24,593 nt of DNA from JBDZVM01 sp040255675. GTDB taxonomy: Bacteria; Actinomycetota; Actinomycetes; Acidothermales; Acidothermaceae. Positions 17,046 to 24,012 of the stretch are shown here, in pieces. The stretch is from contig JBDZVM010000050.1 of the NCBI GenBank assembly GCA_040255675.1, positions 1 to 24,593 on the forward strand. Direction: 5' to 3'. The notes below the pieces were generated by a model that saw only the letters and a list, made by a program, of their open reading frames with translations, was not told the DNA's origin and did not search any database. The stretch's first letter is position 1. Every line of letters starts with the position of its first letter. Both the position numbers and the translations under genes were made by a program.

Positions 17046-17510
17046 ATGCAAAAGCTCAGACCGTGCCTGTGGTTCGACAACCAGGCCGAGCAAGCGGCGA
17101 CGTTCTACACGTCGCTGTTCAAGAACTCCAAGATTACTGAAGTTTCGCGCTACAGCGAGGCCGGACCAGGCCCGGCGGGCAGTGCGCTCGGCGTGGTGTT
17201 CGAACTCGACGGGCGCGAGTTCTTTGCCCTCAACGGCGGCCCGGCGTTCCAGCTCAACGAATCGTTCTCGATCCAGATCGACTGCGCTGACCAAGACGAG
17301 GTCGACCGGTACTGGACGGCGCTGCTCGCCGACGGCGGCGCCGAAGGGCAGTGCGGCTGGGTGCGCGACAGGTTCGGCCTGTGGTGGCAGGTCGTGCCGG
17401 AGGTCTTGCCGAGGCTGCTCGGTGATCCTGAGAAGGCAGAGCGGGTTGCCAAAGCGATGTTCGAGATGCGCAAACTCGACATTGCTGCCTTGGAGGCAGC
17501 CGCCCGCTAA
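17046..17510 (+). CDS. VOC superfamily protein (PhnB/3-demethylubiquinone methyltransferase-like)
   Basis: This 154-residue protein belongs to the PhnB-like branch of the vicinal-oxygen-chelate/glyoxalase fold. LRPCLWFDNQAEQAATFYTS at the N-terminus, the FELDGREFFALNGGP strand and CGWVRDRFGLWWQVVP are typical. The family is often labelled 3-demethylubiquinone-9 3-methyltransferase domain, but these small proteins are not methyltransferases. A Lys/Glu-rich C-terminal helix (EKAERVAKAMFEMRKLD) matches the family. Only 6 bases separate it from hutI, with GTGAGG as ribosome site, so it is probably cotranscribed with the hut genes. A role in histidine degradation is not established, and the gene may simply have been captured by read-through. 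Confidence 0.85.
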   Translation: MQKLRPCLWFDNQAEQAATFYTSLFKNSKITEVSRYSEAGPGPAGSALGVVFELDGREFFALNGGPAFQLNESFSIQIDCADQDEVDRYWTALLADGGAEGQCGWVRDRFGLWWQVVPEVLPRLLGDPEKAERVAKAMFEMRKLDIAALEAAAR

Positions 17511-17514
17511 ACCG

Positions 17515-17534
17515 GCTGTGACGCGCGTCACAGC
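17515..17534. promoter_or_regulatory. CRP-type palindrome upstream of the STAS gene
   Basis: These bases form a perfect 20-bp palindrome containing TGTGA-N6-TCACA (17517-17532), the consensus for CRP/GlxR-type cAMP receptor proteins. Its centre is about 81 bases before the STAS start codon and 4 bases after the hut operon stop codon. It could activate or repress the STAS promoter. It could also fold as an 8-bp stem with a GCGC loop, followed only by CTTTGAA, so a weak terminator for the hut operon is an alternative. Confidence 0.55.
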
Positions 17535-17605
17535 TTTGAACGGCTCCTGCCGGGGAAATATCGGCACATGCGTCCTTCGTTACTGGTTCGCGCACGGGGG
17601 ACGCG

Positions 17606-18040
17606 ATGAGTGAAGATGTCTTGCACCGGCCCTCCGATGTGGCCGGTGTTGTCGTCGATCCGGCGAACGTCGATACGGCGAATACCGGGCACCGCCATGC
17701 GCTCGAGGTGCATGTCGATCGTGTCGACGGGGTCCTGGTCATTTCACCGGTGGGCGAGATCGATGCCGCGACGGGCGGCTTGCTGTTGGAGGCGCTGATC
17801 GCCGCCATCTCGACCGGTGAGACCCAACTGATCGTCGATCTCGACGAGGCACGGATCATCGATTCGACAGCATCGTCGATCTTTCTCAGCGCGAGCCGCG
17901 CGACGGCGGCGGTCGACGGCCGGCTGCTGATTGTGGTCAGCGCTGGCAGCCACGACGTCGTCGGGCCCTCTCAGCTCAGCGACTTTTACGCCGTCTGCCC
18001 GTCCGTCGCGGTTGCCGTCGACGCCGTCAAGAACGGATAG
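17606..18040 (+). CDS. STAS domain protein, putative anti-sigma factor antagonist
   Basis: This 144-residue protein carries one STAS domain (about 33-140). DGVLVISPVGEIDAATGGLL is the first strand and helix, and LIVDLDEARIIDSTASSIFL holds the DSTASS site (86-91) where SpoIIAA-like proteins are phosphorylated on Ser by a partner kinase. The 30-residue N-terminal extension is Asp/Val-rich and unremarkable. It probably acts in the cytoplasm in a partner-switching cascade that frees an alternative sigma factor. No anti-sigma kinase or sigma gene is nearby. GGGGGA lies about 6 bases before the ATG. A CRP-type palindrome sits upstream. The gene converges on the DUF421 gene with 2 bases between stops. 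Confidence 0.85.
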   Translation: MSEDVLHRPSDVAGVVVDPANVDTANTGHRHALEVHVDRVDGVLVISPVGEIDAATGGLLLEALIAAISTGETQLIVDLDEARIIDSTASSIFLSASRATAAVDGRLLIVVSAGSHDVVGPSQLSDFYAVCPSVAVAVDAVKNG

Positions 18041-18042
18041 CT

Positions 18043-18486
18043 TCAGCCGCCGGCCTTGATAAAGCTGATCTCGCCGTTGGTCTCGAGCACTGCCCACTTG
18101 ACTTGGTCGAGCGATTCGATTTCTGACCTGCGCGCCTGCTCCGCGAGATCATCGGTGGTCAACCGTTCGCGGCGCAGGTTCTGCTCGATGATCCGGCCGT
18201 TTTGCACCAGTACGATCGGCTCACCCTCGAGCAGCGGGCGCATCCGCTTGAAACGAAAACTAACGTAGGACGTCGCTACCTGAGTAAGGGCGAGCGTCGT
18301 GAGCACGATAACGACCCCGGTCACCGACATGTCATTTTGCGTGACGCCCTGCTGGATCAAGTCTCCGATCACCACAAGCAAGATGAAATCGAACGGCTGG
18401 AGGGTCGACAGTTCTCGTCGTCCGATCACGCGGGTGAAGGTGAAGACGACGACGTAGATAATGAGGGCGCGAAATACGAGGTCCAT
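18043..18486 (-). CDS. DUF421 (YetF-like) membrane protein
   Basis: This 147-residue protein matches the DUF421/YetF family. Three hydrophobic segments lie at about 4-22, 30-49 and 55-78. The signature TRVIGRRELSTLQPFDFILLVVIGDLIQQ is spread over the first two. The soluble C-terminal part holds PIVLVQNGRIIEQNLRRERLTTDDL, which is typical. The family is widespread, with roles suggested in the cell envelope and spore membrane but no defined biochemistry. Its ATG is 2 bases after the stop of the upstream anchored protein gene, with no ribosome site of its own, so the two are probably translationally coupled. Confidence 0.9.
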   Translation of the reverse strand: MDLVFRALIIYVVVFTFTRVIGRRELSTLQPFDFILLVVIGDLIQQGVTQNDMSVTGVVIVLTTLALTQVATSYVSFRFKRMRPLLEGEPIVLVQNGRIIEQNLRRERLTTDDLAEQARRSEIESLDQVKWAVLETNGEISFIKAGG

Positions 18487-18488
18487 GG

Positions 18489-19019
18489 CTACGGAAACAC
18501 CGTCAGTGTGCGTTGCACGCTCATGAGTTTCTTGTCTCCATCGCTTAGTGCGACGGTCTGCGGATGCCGACCGGCATTGGTGGGATTGGTCGCGAACGAA
18601 ATCCAGATGGGAAACTCTGTGCCGCTTGGCACCGAACCGAAGTCGAACACCACCTTGCCGCTTCCGGCAAACTCATTCGACGGCTGAGGGACGATCCCGT
18701 TGAAGGTCATGCTTTCGAACCACCCACGATCGAACGTCAGCTGCATATCGCTGATGTGCTCGGTGGTGCGCACCGTTATCCGCGTTGTGAAGATGAGCCC
18801 GCTGCGCACATGCGATGGAGAGTCGACAGTCATCGATGCCTTCGGCGAACTCACGTGATCAGTGGTCGATGCCTGGCCGAACACGTTGAGTAAAGCAAGT
18901 ATCGGCACTGCGGTGAAGACCGCGAGTGCGGCGCGACGTTGCCACACATGCCGCGTGCGCCCGTGCAGGCGAAGGTGCCGGTCGCGGTCGATGCCAACGG
19001 GCGGATCCTGAGCAGCCAT
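18489..19019 (-). CDS. Single-pass membrane-anchored protein of unknown function
   Basis: I do not recognise a family. The 176-residue product has a basic, His/Arg-rich N-terminal 28 residues, then one hydrophobic segment (about 29-50, AALAVFTAVPILALLNVFG), then about 125 residues that look like a beta-rich extracytoplasmic domain (SGLIFTTRITVRTTEHISDM, KVVFDFGSVPSGTEFPIWIS). The pattern resembles an immunoglobulin-like or DUF11-like fold, but that is only an impression. The charge layout suggests N-in, C-out topology. AGGTA about 9 bases before the ATG supports the start. It lies directly upstream of DUF421 and is probably in one transcript with it, so the two may function together at the membrane. 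Confidence 0.7.
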   Translation of the reverse strand: MAAQDPPVGIDRDRHLRLHGRTRHVWQRRAALAVFTAVPILALLNVFGQASTTDHVSSPKASMTVDSPSHVRSGLIFTTRITVRTTEHISDMQLTFDRGWFESMTFNGIVPQPSNEFAGSGKVVFDFGSVPSGTEFPIWISFATNPTNAGRHPQTVALSDGDKKLMSVQRTLTVFP

Positions 19020-19119
19020 CGGGCGGCTACCTCTTTCGGGCGATCATTTCCCCGCGTGCCGCTCTTACCCATCGTGGACGTGCCACGAACCGTTCGCCTC
19101 GCGGTGTTGGAGTTCGTTG

Positions 19120-19134
19120 GCCGGATATTCCGGC
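19120..19134. repeat. Short inverted repeat upstream of the AAA+ gene
   Basis: GCCGGA at 19120-19125 and TCCGGC at 19129-19134 form a 6-bp inverted repeat with a TAT loop. It lies about 75-90 bases before the ATPase start, in the 190-base divergent gap shared with the anchored-protein gene. It may be an operator; no promoter elements are clear. Confidence 0.35.
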
Positions 19135-19171
19135 TTTACACGTATCCGCGCGCTAGCGTTGTCGCTTCAAG

Positions 19172-19215
19172 GACGTAAGAGATGACGTCGATTGAAGGCG
19201 ACGTAAGAGATGACG
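19172..19215 (+). repeat. 16-bp direct repeat at the AAA+ ATPase start
   Basis: GACGTAAGAGATGACG occurs at 19172-19187 and again, identically, at 19200-19215, 28 bases apart. Each copy contains an ATG. The second is the in-frame annotated start of the ATPase. The first opens a different frame of 42 codons (19182-19310) that overlaps the gene. Confidence 0.85.
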
Positions 19216-21156
19216 CGAGGGAAAGAGCGCGGTATGCGGGATCGGCTGGCCAGGCTCGTCGAGCAGATGACGCTCGCGGGAAAACGTCGTTGGGACGATA
19301 CGGCAGCTGAGCCATTCAGCGCGACGATCGCCGTGCTGCGGGCCGACCATCCGATGCCGGCCGATACGGATACCGACGCGCTCGCGGCCATTTCCGAGAT
19401 TTTCGCGCTCGAGGCGGTCGAACTCGACCTGCTCACGGTGGCCGCCAGTGTCGAGCTCGACCCCAACTTCGGCCTGGCTTTCGCGCTGCTGCAAGGCAAT
19501 CCGAACGCCGCGCGTCCAACGGTAGCGCTGGCCCTCGAGCTGTGCGACGTCCCGATCATGTCGGCCGCCGGCAGGGCTCGGCTTTCGCCGTCCGCGCCGC
19601 TTCGCCGCTACGGGTTGCTCGACGTCGACGGCAGCGAGCCGGCGCCCCGCCGCCCTCTTCGGGTTGCCGACCGAGTTGTGGCGCATTTGCTGGGCGACGA
19701 CTCGTACGATCCGGCTGTCGCGGCGATGCGCCTCGACCTCGGTGCTGCCGGCGAACTCGCCGACCTCCCCGTTGCTCGTGTTCTCTCAGCCGCGATCGAG
19801 CGCGGCGAGCCGCTGGCTTGGGTGCACGCCCGGCCGGGCACGATCGGCATCGCCTTGGCGGCGGCGGCATTCGGCGCGCTCGACATCGCCGCGTTGGTGG
19901 TCGATCTGCGCCGCTGCCCGGCCGATGTCGCGCTCGACGACGCGTTGCGCGGGGCTGGCCGCGAAGCCGCGTTACAGCGCCGCGGGCTGGTGCTTGCCGG
20001 GGCCGAGTTGCTTGCGGAGGAGGGAGCGACCTGGCTCACGCGCCGGTTGCTCGACGTCGCCGTGCCGGTCATTGCCGTCGCCGACGCGCCATGGCGGGCG
20101 GCGTGGCTCGACTTTCTCCCGGTGTCGGTGACGGCACCGGCGTCGTCCGCCGAATTGCGCGATCTGCTGTGGCGGGCGAGCGTGCGCGACGCGCCGGTCG
20201 ACGACCCGGTTTGGCCGGACGTCGTGAACTTGCGCCTGACGCCCGAGCAAATCGCGCAGGCCGGGCGCTTTGTGACGCGGACGGCGGACGGCGCGCCGGT
20301 TTCGGTCGCGGCGCTGCTGTCGGCAGCGCGCCGGGTCGGTTCGACGCGCGGAACCGGTGCGCGGGCGGCGAAACCGTCGGCGTCACTCGACGACCTCGTG
20401 TTGCCCGACGCCACTCTCGAGTCGATTCGCCAACTCATTTCCTGGGCACGGCGCCGCGACAGCGTGCTCGCGGCGAATCCGCGACTGGTTGCCGGGGGCA
20501 AAGGGCGTGGCGTTTCCGCTTTGTTCGCGGGGGCTTCCGGCACCGGTAAGACGCTGGCCGCGCACGTCGTCGCCGATACGCTGAATCTCGACCTGTACCA
20601 GGTCGAATTGCCGACTGTCATCGACAAGTACATCGGTGAAACCGAGAAAAACCTGCAACGCGTGTTTCAGGAAGCCGAAAATCTCAACGCCGTGCTGTTC
20701 TTCGACGAGGCCGATTCGTTGTTCGGCGCGCGGTCGGAGGTGCGTGATTCCCGCGACCGTTACGCCAACATCGAGGTCGCTTACTTGCTGCAGCGCATGG
20801 AGCAGTTCGACGGAATCGCGATTCTCGCCACGAACTTGCGCGGCAACCTCGACGTCGCGTTTTCGCGGCGGCTGCAGTTCATCGTGCATTTTCCGGATCC
20901 TGACGAACCAACTCGGCGCCACCTGTGGTCGCGACATTTGCAAGGCTTCGAGCCGCTCGACGCCGACGACCCGGTCGACGTCGACCAGCTCGCGCGCACG
21001 GTAGAGCTGGCCGGTGGCGACATTCGCAACATCGTGATGGCGGCCGCTTATGCCGCGGCTGACGATGGTCGGCCTATCGGCATGCGACATCTCACGACCG
21101 CGGTAGAACGCGAACTAAGAAAGCTCGGACGCCGGGTACCGCCGCCCGGCCACTGA
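19210..21156 (+). CDS. eCIS-associated AAA+ ATPase (Afp15/Pvc15-like)
   Basis: This 648-residue AAA+ protein resembles the CDC48-like ATPase encoded in contractile injection system loci. The C-terminal module has Walker A GASGTGKT (441-448), Walker B VLFFDEAD (495-502), sensor 1 ILATN (538-542) and arginine-finger region AFSRR (550-554). Residues 185-330 look like a second, degenerate AAA fold: VHARPGTIGIALA sits where a P-loop would be but lacks the Gly-Lys-Thr. In Afp and Pvc systems this ATPase acts in the cytoplasm during assembly or cargo loading; its exact task is unsettled. ATG 19210 lies in a direct repeat without a ribosome site; codon 9 (19234), preceded by GAGGGAAAGAG, is an alternative start. 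It converges on the DUF1795-like gene 26 bases away. Confidence 0.88.
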   Translation: MTRGKERGMRDRLARLVEQMTLAGKRRWDDTAAEPFSATIAVLRADHPMPADTDTDALAAISEIFALEAVELDLLTVAASVELDPNFGLAFALLQGNPNAARPTVALALELCDVPIMSAAGRARLSPSAPLRRYGLLDVDGSEPAPRRPLRVADRVVAHLLGDDSYDPAVAAMRLDLGAAGELADLPVARVLSAAIERGEPLAWVHARPGTIGIALAAAAFGALDIAALVVDLRRCPADVALDDALRGAGREAALQRRGLVLAGAELLAEEGATWLTRRLLDVAVPVIAVADAPWRAAWLDFLPVSVTAPASSAELRDLLWRASVRDAPVDDPVWPDVVNLRLTPEQIAQAGRFVTRTADGAPVSVAALLSAARRVGSTRGTGARAAKPSASLDDLVLPDATLESIRQLISWARRRDSVLAANPRLVAGGKGRGVSALFAGASGTGKTLAAHVVADTLNLDLYQVELPTVIDKYIGETEKNLQRVFQEAENLNAVLFFDEADSLFGARSEVRDSRDRYANIEVAYLLQRMEQFDGIAILATNLRGNLDVAFSRRLQFIVHFPDPDEPTRRHLWSRHLQGFEPLDADDPVDVDQLARTVELAGGDIRNIVMAAAYAAADDGRPIGMRHLTTAVERELRKLGRRVPPPGH

Positions 21157-21182
21157 TGTGCATACCGGTCGCGGGGCGCGCG

Positions 21183-21677
21183 TCAGTCGTCGTCCGGCTC
21201 TTCGACGATGTCGTCGGGATCGACGGGTTCGACTCCGAGCACAATGCGCTCGAACGTCTCGGCGAGCTGCTCGTAGGTTTCGCGCGGCGCGGTGCAGGTG
21301 ACCATCACCAAACGCTCCGCTTGCACGAGCGCCTGCACCTGCGTGACGGCGCCCAACTGCCGGTGTTTGTAGGAGTACGCGCGAACGACGCGGCCGGTGT
21401 CGAGATGCTCCTTCGACCACAGCAGTTCGAAGCTGTCGTATTCGTCTCGCATCTGGTCAAGAGATTCGGCGGCTAGTCGCACGAGTTCTGGCCACTCGCT
21501 CGACCATGCCTTGCGCTCGACGGTGACCGACGGGTTGAGCAAGTCGTTACCGAGGTCGTCGTTGCCGACTGCCGCGAGCGTCGAGCCGTCTTCGGCCGCC
21601 CGCACCGGCCACCCTTCGGGAAGCGGTATGGCCAAGCCCATCGGCTCGAAGACGACGACGGTCAGATCATTCGCCAC
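21183..21677 (-). CDS. DcrB/DUF1795-like small protein, possible Eag-type chaperone
   Basis: This 164-residue protein has no signal peptide or membrane segment. The pattern GLAIPLPEGWPV at the N-terminus, central EYDSFELLWSKEHLDTGRVVRAYSYKHRQ, and RLVMVTCTAPRETYEQLAETFERIV at the C-terminus resembles the DcrB/DUF1795 and LpqN/PsbP-like fold. It ends in a very acidic tail (VDPDDIVEEPDDD). In type VI secretion, DUF1795 proteins (EagR) are chaperones for effectors with membrane-inserting segments. Here it starts with GTG 6 bases after the DUF4157 gene, with AAAGG as ribosome site inside that gene's end, so the two are coexpressed. A chaperone or adaptor role for that protein is inference; the family call rests on pattern only. 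Confidence 0.6.
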   Translation of the reverse strand: MANDLTVVVFEPMGLAIPLPEGWPVRAAEDGSTLAAVGNDDLGNDLLNPSVTVERKAWSSEWPELVRLAAESLDQMRDEYDSFELLWSKEHLDTGRVVRAYSYKHRQLGAVTQVQALVQAERLVMVTCTAPRETYEQLAETFERIVLGVEPVDPDDIVEEPDDD

Positions 21678-21683
21678 GCCCGG

Positions 21684-23684
21684 TCAGCCTTTCGACGAGC
21701 TGGTCACGGTCATCAGGCCCTTACCGGTCTTTTCGCTCGTGACAACGTTCTTCGCCTTTGCGTACTCGCTCGCCGGCTTGCTCTTGGTGACCTTCACCTT
21801 GCCGTCTTTGACAGTCACCTCGACGGTCTTGACGCCGCCTTCGGTGAACGCCTCTTCGACCGCTTCTTTGATCATCTGGTCTATGGCTGAGGCATTGGAA
21901 TGCTTCTTGACCATCGCGCGCGGTACGTGCTTGTTGACGTACTGCTGGATTTTCTCTTCTTTTACGTAGTTGTCGGCCTTGCCAAGGGAGAGTTGTTGGC
22001 GCTTGAACTTGCCGTATTCGGCGAGGTCGTCGATGATGCCCTGCTTGGCCTTGTCGGGGTTGGCGAGCACGTCGTCGGCTTCAGTTTGGTGACTCTTCCA
22101 GTATTGCCGATAGGCCTTACGAATTATCCACACCGCGATGGGCTTGAAGTCGGTCATCAAGTTGGCACCGCCGCCGCCCCCGAGGCCGACCGCCAGGTCG
22201 CCACCGAGTTTCACTTTCAGCACGCCACGCTTGATCGAGAACTCGCCTTTTGCCGAGGCACCCGCACCGGCCTTCGCCGAGCCGGTCAGCTCGAGCGACA
22301 CCGCGTCGCGCCCGTAGAGCGTGCCGGAGGTTTTGACCTTGCCATCGACTTTCGCGCCGGCGAATGCCGAGAACGATCCGCCGAGCGCAATCTCGCCCTT
22401 CTTCAACGCGAACGAACCTTCGGCGTCGAACTCGGCGCCGGCCATCTCACGCGCCTCGGCTTCGGCCTTGACGCCGTAATCACCGACGCCGAACTGCAAA
22501 GACCCGTTCTGTACCGACTCGACGCCGGCCAAGCCTTTGGCTGAGCCTTCGAGAGAGATGCCGTCGGCGCCGATCATCACCTTGCCGTACGCCTTCACCA
22601 TCGCGCCGACAAACGCCGAGAACGTGCCCTTCGCTTTCACCGCCAGCTTGCCGAATTTGCGCTTGAGTTCGCCTTCAATCTTGATCGACGCGCCGGCGAC
22701 GAGCCCCGCCTCGGCGAGAACGGCGTAGGCGTTTTCAAGCTCGCGAACTTCGATACCGCCAAACGCGCCCACTTGCGCGCCACCTTCGATTTTGCCTTTG
22801 CCGGAGAACCCCATGCCGAGGTCGCGCTCTTCACCCGAATCCTTTTTCTTTGAGGCGTAGGCGCCGATGGCGGCCGCGACCTTTTTGCCATCACACGTGG
22901 CGAACTTGTCGAGGGCGGTTTCGATGTCGCGGTCGCTGGGCCCGCTCGGCGCGGGTCCTGATGGCGCTGTGGTCGTGCCGCCGTTGCGCTGAATCGACGT
23001 CGGAGCCACCAGGGCCCGGCCAACCGATGAAGTCTGCTGCACCGTGTGCGTCAACTCATGCGCCAGCAACTCGAGCCCCGCGTTGCTGCGAGTGTCGGGA
23101 ATTCCCCCGTGGAAGAACACGTCGGAGCCGACCGTGAACGCCCGCGCCTGCATGCCTTCGTTCAACGCTTTTGCCTGCGGGCCGCTGTGCAGCCGCACCG
23201 CCGACAGGTCGGCGCCGAGCAACGGCTCGATTTGCGATCGGACGCCGGAATCGAGCGGCCGGCCGGATCCCCTCGCCGCGCGGATGGCGTCTTCGCTCGA
23301 ACGGTCGAGTTCGCCGCCAGCGGCACCGATGGTGTCGGTTCGCCGAAGCGCCCGGACGGCGTCGACCCGGCCCTGATCGGCCGCGTCCGTTTCGCCGCCT
23401 GAGCCCGCCGAACCGGCGACCGCGGGGGCGGAGCTGCCGCGCAAGGCCGCGACGATGTCGCGCGCCACTTGGTCCGCTTCGTGTTCGCACGGGTCGTGGG
23501 CGGCACCGACCGCAAGCTTTCGCTGCACGGGCAGCCCGCCGACCAGACCGGCCACCGCTGTCGCCAGCCGTTCTGTCGACGGGCGTTCGGGGGCCCGCAT
23601 CTCGTCGTCGAGTTCTGTGGGCGCGGTGACGGCGTGACCGGCGCGCCGCCGCGCAGGTTGCCGTCGTCCGACAGCGACGTCCAC
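21684..23684 (-). CDS. eCIS core-domain (DUF4157) protein with Gly/Ala repeats, putative injected cargo
   Basis: This 666-residue protein carries VQRKLAVGAAHDPCEHEADQVA (about 53-74), the usual segment before DUF4157, then DUF4157 itself (about 144-220) with RLHSGPQAKAL, ARAFTVGSDVFF and the metalloprotease-like HELTH (209-213). A Gly/Ser/Pro linker follows. Residues 290-505 alternate Gly/Ala/Ser and Lys in a beta-strand-like periodic pattern, with two related blocks starting TFSAFVGAMVKAYG and SFSAFAGAKVDGK. The last 155 residues are Lys-rich, partly helical and unrecognised. DUF4157 is the most common accessory domain of eCIS loci and marks proteins thought to be loaded into the particle. 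The GTG start at 23684 has GGAGG 6 bases upstream. A downstream DUF1795-like gene is coupled. Confidence 0.88.
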   Translation of the reverse strand: MDVAVGRRQPARRRAGHAVTAPTELDDEMRAPERPSTERLATAVAGLVGGLPVQRKLAVGAAHDPCEHEADQVARDIVAALRGSSAPAVAGSAGSGGETDAADQGRVDAVRALRRTDTIGAAGGELDRSSEDAIRAARGSGRPLDSGVRSQIEPLLGADLSAVRLHSGPQAKALNEGMQARAFTVGSDVFFHGGIPDTRSNAGLELLAHELTHTVQQTSSVGRALVAPTSIQRNGGTTTAPSGPAPSGPSDRDIETALDKFATCDGKKVAAAIGAYASKKKDSGEERDLGMGFSGKGKIEGGAQVGAFGGIEVRELENAYAVLAEAGLVAGASIKIEGELKRKFGKLAVKAKGTFSAFVGAMVKAYGKVMIGADGISLEGSAKGLAGVESVQNGSLQFGVGDYGVKAEAEAREMAGAEFDAEGSFALKKGEIALGGSFSAFAGAKVDGKVKTSGTLYGRDAVSLELTGSAKAGAGASAKGEFSIKRGVLKVKLGGDLAVGLGGGGGANLMTDFKPIAVWIIRKAYRQYWKSHQTEADDVLANPDKAKQGIIDDLAEYGKFKRQQLSLGKADNYVKEEKIQQYVNKHVPRAMVKKHSNASAIDQMIKEAVEEAFTEGGVKTVEVTVKDGKVKVTKSKPASEYAKAKNVVTSEKTGKGLMTVTSSSKG

Positions 23685-23734
23685 GAGCGTCCTCCACTGC
23701 TTCGGGCACGAATGTGACGAGGGTACGCGCTCAT

Positions 23735-23748
23735 GGTCAACGTTGACC
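23735..23748. promoter_or_regulatory. Palindrome with TCAAC/GTTGA half-sites (site 1)
   Basis: GGTCAACGTTGACC is a perfect 14-bp palindrome centred about 57 bases upstream of the DUF4157 start codon. Its core half-sites TCAAC and GTTGA recur in site 2, about 37 bases away. This looks like an operator for a dimeric regulator. Confidence 0.5.
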
Positions 23749-23773
23749 CGGTTTCGGCCCCAGATTCATCCGT

Positions 23774-23784
23774 TCAACCGTTGA
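23774..23784. promoter_or_regulatory. Palindrome with TCAAC/GTTGA half-sites (site 2)
   Basis: TCAAC-C-GTTGA is a palindrome with the same half-sites as site 1 but one extra central base. Centre-to-centre distance from site 1 is 37-38 bases, roughly three and a half helical turns. Together the two suggest paired operators. Confidence 0.45.
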
Positions 23785-23867
23785 CGCGATTGTGATGTCG
23801 GTCGCGCGCCAAGGGACGAGATCGCCCGGACATCGTTCGCTGGCTGACTCGTCGTCACGCTACAACA

Positions 23868-23883
23868 GGTGAGTGAATTCACC
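23868..23883. promoter_or_regulatory. CRP-like GTGA-N6-TCAC element
   Basis: GGTGA at 23868-23872 and TCACC at 23879-23883 are perfect complements separated by six bases, giving the GTGA-N6-TCAC core of CRP-family sites. Only the outermost base of each half differs from the TGTGA/TCACA consensus. It lies about 130 bases before the DUF4255 start. Confidence 0.35.
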
Positions 23884-24012
23884 CGGACACGGGACCGCGA
23901 AATCGCGAACCGCCCATCGGCGTGGTGCTTACTCCTCTAAGCTCCTTTTGATCTGTGCCTGCATGATTCGGCACACCGGCAACACGCGCGGCGTCAGCAG
24001 CAGATGGGAGCG

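Larger units (their letters stand above)
23685..24012. other. Divergent intergenic region of the eCIS locus
   Basis: These 328 bases separate the DUF4157 gene (minus) from the DUF4255 gene (plus) and hold no supportable gene. They contain two palindromes with TCAAC/GTTGA half-sites and a GTGA-N6-TCAC element, each listed separately. The layout suggests a shared control region for the injection-system genes on both sides. I could not assign -10 and -35 boxes with confidence. Confidence 0.6.

Noticed and set aside
23162..23740. Alternative frame starting MTMSAYPRH over the 5' end of the DUF4157 gene
   Set aside because: Its first codons precede the real start, but the frame gives low-complexity Arg/Ser-rich sequence. 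The DUF4157 frame has GGAGG and the family motifs.
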